DNA from: Pseudomonadota bacterium
GTDB taxonomy: Bacteria; Pseudomonadota; Alphaproteobacteria; Sphingomonadales; Sphingomonadaceae
Assembly: GCA_023433305.1 (NCBI GenBank)
Contig: JAEZCZ010000127.1
Location: forward strand, 1 to 7,887
Length of the DNA: 7,887 nt
Reading direction: 5' to 3'
The notes under the pieces were generated by a model. The model made no database searches and had not been told where the DNA came from. It was given only the letters and a program-made list of their open reading frames with translations. This document shows, piece after piece, positions 1 to 5,605 of the stretch. Every line of letters begins with the position of its first letter. Positions within the stretch are counted from its first letter, which is position 1. The translations under genes and the position numbers were made by a program.

Positions 1-66
1 CGGGAGGCCGGCGAGCGCGGGCATCGCCAGTCCGCCGGCGAGGATGCCGCGCCGCGTCGCCTTCAC
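1..66 (-). CDS. Tat-exported protein, N-terminal fragment (cut by window edge)
   Basis: The first 22 codons of a minus-strand gene run off the left edge. They read a short basic start, then TRRGILAGGL, then a small/hydrophobic stretch ending MPALAGLP. This is a good twin-arginine (Tat) export signal: T-R-R-x-I-L followed by a weakly hydrophobic core. Tat export normally means a folded, cofactor-bearing periplasmic protein. The start is a GTG whose bases overlap the TGA stop of the cytochrome gene (GTGA, 63-66), so the two are probably translationally coupled and this protein likely serves the same flavoprotein/cytochrome system. The mature protein is not visible, so its family cannot be named. 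The reading frame stays open to position 1. Confidence 0.72.
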   Translation of the reverse strand, partial: MKATRRGILAGGLAMPALAGLP

Positions 67-440
67 TGCGCCGCCCCCGACGCGGCAGGATGCGGGCCGG
101 CCGCGAGGTATTCGGCGATCTGCCGCAGCTCGTCGTCGCTCACTTCGCCGCGCGGGATCGGCGGCATGTTGCCGATGCCCTGGCGCGCGGCGACGATGAC
201 GTATTGCGCGGGAAGGTTGTCGCGCGCTTCGAGCAGCGCGGGCTCGACCCGCCGCGCCAGCAGGCCGGTGCCCATCCCGTTCGGACCGTGGCAGTGCATG
301 CAGTGAACGAGGTAGAGCGCTTCGCCTCCGCTCGCCTCGGGACGGCTCGCCAGCGTGGTCGGCTTGGGGGCCGGCGGCGGGCCCTGCGCGATGGCTGCGC
401 CCCCCGCAACGAGTAGCGCCGCGATCAAGAACCGCTTCAT
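63..440 (-). CDS. c-type cytochrome, electron acceptor of the adjacent flavoprotein
   Basis: A 125-residue secreted monohaem cytochrome c. Residues 1-19 form a Sec signal peptide (MKRFLIAALLVAGGAAIAQ), followed by a Pro-rich linker. The haem-binding motif is C47-M-H-C50-H51. The likely axial methionine is M92 in the G-N-M-P-P segment, as in class I cytochromes, and a C-terminal helix (about 102-114) closes the fold. Its ATG overlaps the stop of the flavoprotein gene (ATGA, 437-440), and a strong ribosome site (AAGGGAG) lies 7 nt upstream of the start. In 4-cresol methylhydroxylase and related enzymes a small cytochrome c subunit binds the flavoprotein and takes its electrons; gene order and overlap make that role likely here. 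It resembles that subunit by context and size, but the sequence alone is a generic cytochrome c. Confidence 0.93.
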   Translation of the reverse strand: MKRFLIAALLVAGGAAIAQGPPPAPKPTTLASRPEASGGEALYLVHCMHCHGPNGMGTGLLARRVEPALLEARDNLPAQYVIVAARQGIGNMPPIPRGEVSDDELRQIAEYLAAGPHPAASGAAQ

Positions 441-1984
441 GGACGTGCTCCCTTGGGCCAGATCCCGCTCTTGCCCGGCGCAAGGATGCCGTTCGGGTCG
501 AGCGCGTCCTTGACCGTTTCGTTGAGCTTCAAAAGCGCCCCGCCGTTCCAGTCGTAGCTTTGCGCGACGAGGTCCATGTAGTCGAGGTGGGTGCGGTACT
601 CGCCGTAGCCGACGGCCTTGGCGTCAGCGACGAGCTGGCGGAAGAAGGGATCGATCCGCCCCATCATCGCCGCATCGTCCTTGTTGAACAGCATCGCGTT
701 GACGTTTGTCAGGTGCCGCTCGCCGAAGGCGAAGCTGCCCTGGTAGTCCATCCCGTATTCCTTGTAGCGGGCATAGGTGCGCTGGAACTGCGCCAGCGCG
801 GCGCTGCCGTTCTGCGGGATGATCGGGCTGAAACCGATATGCCCGCCCCGCCCGCCGTACCAGTTCGCGTTCTGCATCGGGAACGTGATCGGGGTGCCGG
901 TCCAGCCCGAGTACTCGAGCGGCTGGCCCTTGACCCAAGTGGTCGGCCTTATGCTCATCGGGCCGATGTCGTTCATCGCCTTCTCGAGCACCTTGTAAGC
1001 CGCCTTGTTGACCTCCTCGCGGCCGTAGAGGCGCAGCGAGACGCCCCACCAACCGAGCCCGAAGCGCTTGCGGATGGCGTCGATGACCGCATCGTCGAGC
1101 GCGCCCGGCTTGTCGGTCCACTCGTCGCGCGTGGTGGCCACCGCCGCTGCGCGCAGCCAGTTGCCAATGCTGGGCGACTGCTGCAGCACCCGCTCGCGCC
1201 GCAGCGGGCCGATCGTGTCGACCATCGCCTTCAGGTCCTCGGGCCGGTCGAACTCGACGTCCATCCCCATCAGGCTCTCGGGCTCGGGCATCAGCCACAT
1301 GCCCATCTTGGTGACGACGCCGAAGTTCGACTGCACGAACATCTGGTCCCAGCCCGGCCCGAACCCAAACGGATAGGCCTGCCAGGTCGACGCGCCCGAG
1401 AATGCGCCCATGCCGGTGCGGACCACTTCGCCGGTCGGCAGCACGACTTCGAGCCCGCAGATGTTCTTGGTGTGCTCGCCATACGGGGTGTAGCCGACCC
1501 CGCGGTCGAGCGCGTTGCCGACCACCGAGCCCCACGAGTTGCCAGGCGTCGAGAGCCAGTAGGGCAGGTTGTTCTTCTGGATGAAGTCGTAGAGGTCGTA
1601 GAACCCGACGCCGGGTTCGAGCAGCACGGTGCCGAACTCCTCGTCGAACTCGATCTTCTTCATCCGGCTGAGGTCCATGACCACGCTGCCCGAGAGCAGC
1701 GGCGCCGAGCCGCCGTAGCCGAGGTTCTTGCCGCGGCTGATCGGCCAGACCGGGACCTTGAACTGGTTCGCGACCTTCAGCGCCGCCTGCACTTCCTCGA
1801 CCGTGGTCGGCGCGATCGCGCCTGCAGGCAGGTGCGCGGCTTCGTCGATCGCGAACTTGTCCTGGTAGGTGCGCCGGTCGAGGTCCTCGAAGAACACCTT
1901 GTCGGCGCCGAGCGCGGTCTCGAAAGCGCGCTGCGCCTGGGTGAGCTGTTGGAGCGTGAGAGCGGGGGGAAGCGGGGTGGCCAT
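437..1984 (-). CDS. VAO/4-cresol dehydrogenase family FAD flavoprotein (p-alkylphenol hydroxylase/oxidase-like)
   Basis: A 515-residue flavoprotein, close to the usual length of this family (PchF about 520, vanillyl-alcohol oxidase 560). The N-terminal FAD-binding half holds W80-P-I-S-R-G-K-N-L-G-Y-G-G, a pyrophosphate-binding segment, and G156-N-A-L-D-R-G-V-G-Y-T-P-Y-G-E-H. The C-terminal half holds G461-E-Y-R-T-H-L and D496-P-N-G-I-L-A-P-G-K-S-G-I-W-P, close to the end of vanillyl-alcohol oxidase; the Tyr-Arg pair (463-464) matches its phenolate-binding residues. The family oxidises 4-alkylphenols through a quinone methide. A cytochrome partner implies dehydrogenase/hydroxylase rather than oxidase chemistry. 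No signal peptide is seen, as in PchF. The usual covalent flavin residues seem absent: A373 aligns with the Tyr of PchF, and T426-N427 with the HisHis of vanillyl-alcohol oxidase. The ATG at 1984 is the only upstream start before an in-frame TAG; AAGGA lies 12 nt upstream. The substrate is not known; eugenol-, alkylphenol- or lignan-type phenols are candidates. Confidence 0.93.
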   Translation of the reverse strand: MATPLPPALTLQQLTQAQRAFETALGADKVFFEDLDRRTYQDKFAIDEAAHLPAGAIAPTTVEEVQAALKVANQFKVPVWPISRGKNLGYGGSAPLLSGSVVMDLSRMKKIEFDEEFGTVLLEPGVGFYDLYDFIQKNNLPYWLSTPGNSWGSVVGNALDRGVGYTPYGEHTKNICGLEVVLPTGEVVRTGMGAFSGASTWQAYPFGFGPGWDQMFVQSNFGVVTKMGMWLMPEPESLMGMDVEFDRPEDLKAMVDTIGPLRRERVLQQSPSIGNWLRAAAVATTRDEWTDKPGALDDAVIDAIRKRFGLGWWGVSLRLYGREEVNKAAYKVLEKAMNDIGPMSIRPTTWVKGQPLEYSGWTGTPITFPMQNANWYGGRGGHIGFSPIIPQNGSAALAQFQRTYARYKEYGMDYQGSFAFGERHLTNVNAMLFNKDDAAMMGRIDPFFRQLVADAKAVGYGEYRTHLDYMDLVAQSYDWNGGALLKLNETVKDALDPNGILAPGKSGIWPKGARP

Positions 1985-2027
1985 TAGAACCAGCTATCCT
2001 TGTTCTTCGTCATGACTCTTGGCTCAT
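1984..2027 (-). promoter_or_regulatory. Chain of two micro-ORFs linking the SDR stop to the flavoprotein start
   Basis: The gap between the SDR stop and the flavoprotein ATG holds two overlapping micro-ORFs. ATG at 2027-2025 overlaps the SDR stop (ATGA) and encodes MSQES before TGA at 2012-2010. That stop overlaps a second ATG at 2013-2011 (again ATGA), which encodes MTKNKDSWF and ends in TAA at 1986-1984, sharing its last base with the flavoprotein ATG (TAATG). Terminating ribosomes could re-initiate step by step to the flavoprotein. Neither micro-ORF has a convincing ribosome site, so the geometry is seen but its function is inferred. Confidence 0.35.
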
Positions 2028-2779
2028 CCCGCCGACCATTGGGTGCGCGCGGGCGGGCGGGTGCCGGCGTCGAGCCGGATGACGTCTCCGTTGAGAAGCG
2101 GGGTTCGCACGATGAATTCGGCGACCTCGGCGAACTCCTCCGCGCGGCCGGCGCGCTTGGGGAACTCGGCGTCTTCGAGCAGCTCGGCGACGAAATCCTC
2201 GGGCAGGAAGCTGACCATCGGAGTGGCCATGAAGCCGGGCGCAATGCCCATTACGCGGATGGCGTGCTTCGACAGGTCGCGCGTCCACACCAGCGTCAGC
2301 CCGGCGAGCCCGGCCTTGGCGGCGGTGTAGGCGGTCATGCCTTCCTGCCCTTCGAAGCTGGCGATCGAGCAGGCGTTGACGATCACGCCGCGCTCGCCAT
2401 CGGCGCCCGAGGGCTCGTTGCCGATCATCCGGTGCCCGACATGCGCGGTGACGTTGATCGCGCCGAGCAGGTTGACCTCGACCACCTTGCGGATCGCCGC
2501 CAGGTCGGCCGGCCCGTCCGGGCCCGCGATCGGACCCATTCCACCGATTCCGGCGCTGTTCACGAGAATGTGGATCGGCCCGTCGATCCGCGCGACGGCG
2601 GCTTCGACCGAGGCCGCGTCCGAAACGTCGCAGGCGATCGAGGACGCACCCTGGGGCGCTTCGCCCGCAAGATCCAGCGAGACCACGCGCGCGCCGGCCG
2701 CGAGCAGGGCCTTAACCGTCGCTTCGCCGAGCCCCGAGTTGCCGCCGGTGACGACCGCCGTCTTGCCTGCCGGATCCAT
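2024..2779 (-). CDS. Short-chain dehydrogenase/reductase, HSD10 (3-hydroxyacyl-CoA dehydrogenase type 2)-like
   Basis: A 251-residue classical SDR. Cofactor loop T11-G-G-N-S-G-L-G18. D36 at the end of strand 2 predicts NAD(H) rather than NADP(H). V73-N-S-A-G is the NNAG-type motif. Catalytic tetrad N103, S138, Y151, K155. The segment from the catalytic serine onward (S-F-E-G-Q, then A-P-G near 180-182, then L-N-G-D-V-I-R-L-D-A) follows the HSD10/type-2 3-hydroxyacyl-CoA dehydrogenase pattern. In this context it more likely oxidises an alcohol made by, or related to, the flavoprotein step, for example a benzylic or side-chain hydroxyl; that is inference. An upstream ATG at 2851 would add 24 unrelated residues and sits on the probable promoter, so the start at 2779 is preferred: it has GGGAGAGGGC directly upstream and the protein then begins at the normal distance from the Rossmann loop. 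First gene of the minus-strand operon, 39 nt before the flavoprotein. Confidence 0.9.
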   Translation of the reverse strand: MDPAGKTAVVTGGNSGLGEATVKALLAAGARVVSLDLAGEAPQGASSIACDVSDAASVEAAVARIDGPIHILVNSAGIGGMGPIAGPDGPADLAAIRKVVEVNLLGAINVTAHVGHRMIGNEPSGADGERGVIVNACSIASFEGQEGMTAYTAAKAGLAGLTLVWTRDLSKHAIRVMGIAPGFMATPMVSFLPEDFVAELLEDAEFPKRAGRAEEFAEVAEFIVRTPLLNGDVIRLDAGTRPPARTQWSAG

Positions 2780-2811
2780 GCCCTCTCCCGTCCGCGAGTC
2801 CCGCGCGACTT

Positions 2812-2823
2812 TAACGGTCGTTA
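2812..2823. promoter_or_regulatory. Candidate MarR operator, site 1 (TAAC-N4-GTTA palindrome)
   Basis: A perfect palindrome in its outer 8 bases: TAAC GGTC GTTA on the plus strand, TAAC GACC GTTA on the minus strand. It lies between the divergent SDR operon and the two-lobed NTF2-like gene, 33 bp upstream of the SDR ATG and touching the proposed -10 box. The minus-strand reading matches the site at 6171-6182 at 10 of 12 positions. Such placement suits a repressor. Binding by the MarR protein of this window is inferred. Confidence 0.5.
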
Positions 2824-2851
2824 CTTTTGAGGTAGCACCGCGCGAAGTCAA
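2823..2851 (-). promoter_or_regulatory. Candidate promoter of the SDR-flavoprotein-cytochrome operon
   Basis: On the minus strand TTGACT (2851-2846, 5 of 6 to TTGACA) is followed after 17 bp by AAAAGT (2828-2823), a weak -10 matching 3 of 6. Transcription would start near 2816, inside the TAAC-N4-GTTA palindrome, leaving a leader of roughly 35-40 nt. The -35 is convincing; the -10 is poor, which suits a regulated promoter or a different start. Confidence 0.4.
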
Positions 2852-2909
2852 GCAAGGGAGAGGTCTTGGCGCAGGTTGGCGTGAGTCCTCGCCGTGACGA
2901 GGGGACCGT

Positions 2910-3764
2910 ATGATGACACGCGCCGACTTGTATCGGGCTCTCGACAGTTTCCTGGCGGCGCTCGACGCCAGCGATCCGCAGCGAGTGCCCTGGGGCCCGG
3001 AGGCGTTCTACACCGAGAACAACGTCGTTCTCGAACCAGGCGACGGGGTGTGGAACACGCTCACCGGGCGCGGGCCCTACGACCTGCGCTTCGCCGATCC
3101 GGAGCAGGGCGAGGTCGCGGCCTTTGTGGCGGTCGAGGAAACCGATGCGGTCAGCCCTGCCTCGATCCGGCTGCAGGTGGCGGACGGGCGGATCGCCGGT
3201 TGCGAGATCGTCGTGGCGCGCAACAAGGACGAGGGCTTCCCGTTTCTCGGCCAGAAGTTCGAAGACAAGCCGGCGATGCTGGCGCTCGTCCCCGAAGCCG
3301 AGCGCTCGACGCGTGAGGAGCTGGTCCGCATCGCCAACGGCTATTTCGAGACGATCGAGCGCAACGACGGCACGATCCGCACTCGTTTCCATCCGCACTG
3401 CAACCGCGTCGAGAACGGAGTGCAGACGACCAACAATGCCGACTTCCCGTTGCCGATCGCGCGGCTCGGCTGCGAGGCGCAGTTCGCGCTCGGCTGGTAC
3501 CGCTACGACGACGAATTGCGCGCCCGCCGCTTCCCGCTGGTCGACGTCGAGCGCGGCATCGTGCTCGCCTATGGCTTCATCGACCATTCGGGCCGGCTCG
3601 GCGAGTACATGCTCACCGACGGCACTCCCGCGCGCAGCCCGGTGCGCCGCCCGCATTCCTATTATCTTGCCGAAGCCTTCAAGATCAGGGACGGTGCGAT
3701 CGAGCAGGTCGAGGCGGTGTTCCACACGGTGCCGTACAGGATGCCGAGCCCATGGGAGGGGTAA
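2910..3764 (+). CDS. Two-lobed NTF2/SnoaL-like protein of unknown function
   Basis: A 284-residue soluble protein without signal peptide or membrane segments. It looks like two related alpha+beta lobes. The first (about 1-105) has an N-terminal helix, F33-Y-T-E-N-N-V-V-L-E and a strand V99-V-V-A-R-N. The second (about 135-275) starts with E136-E-L-V-R-I-A-N-G-Y-F-E and holds R159-F-H-P-H-C-N-R-V-E-N-G, ending in F271-H-T-V-P-Y-R-M-P-S-P-W. This layout recalls NTF2-like domains and uncharacterised bacterial/fungal proteins (Pfam DUF8021-type, from memory). H161, H163, C164 and H272 are candidate functional residues. The ATG at 2910 has GAGGGG 5 nt upstream; a second ATG follows at once. It is divergent from the SDR operon and is followed after 52 nt by the transporter, so an enzymatic or binding role in the same pathway is likely. 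No specific reaction can be assigned. Confidence 0.85.
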   Translation: MMTRADLYRALDSFLAALDASDPQRVPWGPEAFYTENNVVLEPGDGVWNTLTGRGPYDLRFADPEQGEVAAFVAVEETDAVSPASIRLQVADGRIAGCEIVVARNKDEGFPFLGQKFEDKPAMLALVPEAERSTREELVRIANGYFETIERNDGTIRTRFHPHCNRVENGVQTTNNADFPLPIARLGCEAQFALGWYRYDDELRARRFPLVDVERGIVLAYGFIDHSGRLGEYMLTDGTPARSPVRRPHSYYLAEAFKIRDGAIEQVEAVFHTVPYRMPSPWEG

Positions 3765-3820
3765 GACCGATGGAGAACGGGGAGATATTCCCCTCCCGCT
3801 GGCGGGAGGGGGGAGCATGA
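3755..3820 (+). CDS. 16-codon leader ORF (uORF) of the MFS transporter
   Basis: The ORF itself runs from ATG at 3770 to TGA at 3818-3820 and encodes MENGEIFPSRWREGGA; the span given includes its ribosome site. GGAGGGG at 3755-3761 lies 8 nt upstream, a very good ribosome site that also covers the stop of the preceding gene. The uORF stop overlaps the transporter start (ATGA, 3817-3820), the classic coupling geometry. The ORF runs through the hairpin at 3790-3811, so translating it would melt that hairpin and expose the transporter ribosome site. The peptide may simply be a by-product of a REP-like palindrome. Its translation is not proven. Confidence 0.4.
   Translation, partial: GGVRPMENGEIFPSRWREGGA
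3790..3811 (+). repeat. REP-like GC palindrome forming a hairpin over the transporter ribosome site
   Basis: CCCCTCCCGC (3790-3799) and GCGGGAGGGG (3802-3811) are perfect inverted repeats with a 2-nt centre. Similar CCCCTCCCGC..GCGGGAGGGG palindromes are common between genes in alphaproteobacteria (from memory). Here its right arm covers the G-rich ribosome site of the transporter. Two competing pairings exist: GGGGA (3779-3783) with TCCCC (3789-3793), and GGGAGGGG (3754-3761) with CCCCTCCC (3790-3797). Either would free the right arm. Confidence 0.65.
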
Positions 3821-5025
3821 CGCCGGCGCGGCGCACGCTGTCGCTCGTCCTGCTGGCGCTGGTCTTCGTCATGGACGGATACGATCTCAACGCGATGCCG
3901 CTGGCGGTGCCGCGTCTGCAGGATCCGCTCGGCCTCGAACCCTCGGCGTTCGGATGGGTGTTCTCGATCGTGCTGGTCGGGCTGGGCGCGGGCGCGGCCT
4001 TGCTGGCACCGCTCGGTGACCGGATCGGACGGCGGCCGCTTATCGTGTTCGGGTGCCTGGCGGTCGCGATTTCGACCCTGGCGACCGCGACCGCGACCAG
4101 CATTCCCGAATTCATCCTGTGGCGCTTCATCACCGGGGCGGGACTGGGCGCCTGCCTGCCCAACTGCACCGCGCTGTCGGCCGAGCTGGCGCCCGAACGC
4201 ATGCGGGCCACGCTGATGTCGCTCGTCTCGGCCGGCATCGTGGTGGGAGCGTTGGGGGCCGGACTGTCGGCCGGGCCGGTCGTCGCAGTCGGGGGCTGGG
4301 AGGGTTTGTTCGTGGTCCCCGGTCTGTTCGCGGGCGTGCTTGCGATCCTGCTGTGGTGGGTGCTGCCGGGGGAAAGCGCGCCGCAGGAAGGTGTGGCACC
4401 GAAGTCGCGCCTGCCGCAATTCGAGCTGTTCAGCCCCGCCTGGCGCCTGCCGTTCGCGGTTTTTGCCGGCGCGCTGACGCTCAACGCCGCCAATCTCTAC
4501 CTGCTGACCTCGTGGGTGCCGACCGTGCTGCCCGAAGCGGGTTTCACCGCCAACCAGGCCGCGCAAGTCAGCGGGCTGATGCAGGGCGCCGGCCTCGTGC
4601 TCGGGATGGTGATGAGCGTTCTCATCGACCGCTGGCGCGCCGGGCCGACGATGGTGGGAGCGTTCCTGTTCATCGCCGCGTGCTTCCTCGCCATCGGCCT
4701 CACCACGCCCGATCCGATACGATGGACGGTGCTGCTGCTGGCGGGCGCGGGCGCGATCTCTGGCGCGGGAATGGCCTTGCCCGCGCTGACCGCGTACCTG
4801 TTCCCGTCGCGCTTGCTGAGCTCGGCGGTTGGGATGGGTGTGCTGGTGGCGCGCATCGGCGCGATCTCGGGCCCGCTTATCGGCACGGCCATGCTGTCAG
4901 CCGGAGTGGCGCCGAGGGTGTTCCTTGCCTCCGCCGCGCTTCCGGCCGGAATCGCCGCGCTGATCTGCCTCGGGATACCCGCCGCGCTCGCGGTGCGGAG
5001 GCGGCAGGAGGCTCAGGAGGCCTGA
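3817..5025 (+). CDS. MFS transporter, aromatic acid:H+ symporter (AAHS)-like
   Basis: A 402-residue integral membrane protein with about 12 predicted hydrophobic segments and a central cytoplasmic loop (about 185-208), at the short end for MFS. TM1 carries D20-G-Y-D23, the D-G-x-D pair typical of the AAHS family (PcaK, VanK, BenK), where the acidic residues are needed for transport. The loop between TM2 and TM3 has G67-D-R-I-G-R-R-P74, the MFS motif A, and R103 in TM4 with its Gly-rich helix is also typical. It probably imports an aromatic acid or related phenolic with protons across the inner membrane. An open frame extends far upstream, but the ATG at 3817 is chosen because it begins directly before TM1, has a G-rich ribosome site, and earlier codons are out-of-frame translation of the preceding gene. 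It lies 52 nt after the two-lobed protein gene and is probably co-transcribed with it. Confidence 0.92.
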   Translation: MTPARRTLSLVLLALVFVMDGYDLNAMPLAVPRLQDPLGLEPSAFGWVFSIVLVGLGAGAALLAPLGDRIGRRPLIVFGCLAVAISTLATATATSIPEFILWRFITGAGLGACLPNCTALSAELAPERMRATLMSLVSAGIVVGALGAGLSAGPVVAVGGWEGLFVVPGLFAGVLAILLWWVLPGESAPQEGVAPKSRLPQFELFSPAWRLPFAVFAGALTLNAANLYLLTSWVPTVLPEAGFTANQAAQVSGLMQGAGLVLGMVMSVLIDRWRAGPTMVGAFLFIAACFLAIGLTTPDPIRWTVLLLAGAGAISGAGMALPALTAYLFPSRLLSSAVGMGVLVARIGAISGPLIGTAMLSAGVAPRVFLASAALPAGIAALICLGIPAALAVRRRQEAQEA

Positions 5026-5040
5026 GCTCACTACCCTCGA

Positions 5041-5134
5041 TCGTCATTGCGAGGAGCGCAGCGACGAAGCAATCCAGAAGCGGTGCGGCGACGCCCTGGA
5101 TTGCCGCGCGACCTTCGGTCGCTCGCAATGACGA
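5041..5134. repeat. 94-bp dispersed-type palindromic repeat between convergent genes
   Basis: The ends are perfect inverted repeats: TCGTCATTGCGAG (5041-5053) and CTCGCAATGACGA (5122-5134). A second pair, AATCCAG (5071-5077) and CTGGATT (5096-5102), lies inside, and the right arm holds a small hairpin GCGACC-TTC-GGTCGC (5108-5122). Elements that begin CGTCATTGCGAG and end CTCGCAATGACG are well-known multicopy intergenic palindromes in sphingomonads and other proteobacteria. It has no coding capacity of its own. It sits between the stops of the transporter (5025) and the convergent NTF2-like gene (5174), where its large hairpin could serve as a bidirectional terminator, although neither strand has a clear T-run. 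Confidence 0.8.
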
Positions 5135-5173
5135 AACGAGGGAGCGCTAAGTGCCCCGCCCGAACAGCTGCGA

Positions 5174-5605
5174 CTAGGGCCTGAAGTCGAGCCCGCCGAC
5201 GCGCTCGGCGAAGCGCCAGCCTTCGCCGGTCCGCACCAGCTTGTCGGTGAAAGTGCCGATCAACGGCGACTTCGGGTCCTGCACCGGCAGCCCGCCGTCG
5301 TCCGCGTTGTCGCCCATGTAGAGCACGATCACGCTGAAGGCGCGGGCGTGGTCCGCGTCCTCGACGTCGACCACGGTGTTCGCGATCACGTGCCGCTGCG
5401 CACGTGCCGGACGGGCGAGGAAGCTTTCGAGGATGGCCTGGCGCCCTTCGATGAAGACGCCGGGTTGGCTGGGCCGGGCGAAACGCGCGTCCTCGGTGTA
5501 GAGCGCGGCGACCGCAGGCCAATCCTGCGCGTCGTTGAGGTTGACGTAGCGCTTGATGAGCCGCTCGCAATCGGCCTCGATCGCGCGGCGTTCCTGCTCG
5601 GTCAT
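5174..5605 (-). CDS. NTF2/SnoaL-like protein, probable cofactor-free lyase or dehydratase
   Basis: A 143-residue single-domain NTF2-fold protein of the SnoaL_4 type. N-terminal helices carry L14-I-K-R-Y and N24-D25-A-Q-D28-W, then A33-A-L-Y-T-E-D-A-R-F with the fold's usual turn, R71-H72-V-I-A-N, and a C-terminal strand pair G117-T-F-T-D-K-L and G129-W-R-F-A-E-R. D25 and H72 sit where the LinA/scytalone-dehydratase group has its catalytic Asp-His dyad, which favours an enzyme over a binding protein. NTF2-fold proteins of sphingomonads include the cofactorless diarylpropane gamma-formaldehyde lyase LdpA, whose stilbene product feeds lignostilbene dioxygenase. Here the gene lies one gene away from such an oxygenase, so an LdpA/LsdE-like role is an attractive inference, unproven. 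Its ATG overlaps the stop of the MarR gene (ATGA, 5602-5605), so the two are co-transcribed. Confidence 0.88.
   Translation of the reverse strand: MTEQERRAIEADCERLIKRYVNLNDAQDWPAVAALYTEDARFARPSQPGVFIEGRQAILESFLARPARAQRHVIANTVVDVEDADHARAFSVIVLYMGDNADDGGLPVQDPKSPLIGTFTDKLVRTGEGWRFAERVGGLDFRP

Noticed and set aside
560..1987. 475-codon open frame on the plus strand
   Set aside because: Antisense to the flavoprotein, with low-complexity Arg/Val/Ala/Asp composition and no motif.
2780..2851. 24-residue N-terminal extension of the SDR from an ATG at 2851
   Set aside because: It would start on the -35 box and run through the palindrome; SDRs of this type begin a few residues before the Rossmann strand, as from 2779.
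3124..3816. Upstream extension of the transporter frame (long open reading frame from 3124)
   Set aside because: The extension is Arg/Ser-rich out-of-frame translation of the preceding gene; the transporter fold begins right after the ATG at 3817.
2811..4493. 560-codon open frame on the minus strand
   Set aside because: It is antisense to the two-lobed NTF2-like and transporter genes, is rich in Arg/Ser/Pro/Ala with no domain pattern, and is the expected mirror frame in high-GC coding DNA.
5041..5134. Palindrome considered as an insertion sequence or integron-type attachment site
   Set aside because: No transposase or integrase and no target-site duplication are visible; it fits a small dispersed palindrome family.
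4053..5150. 365-codon plus-strand frame overlapping the transporter
   Set aside because: Out-of-frame reading of the transporter gene; it ends inside the 94-bp palindrome and lacks membrane segments.
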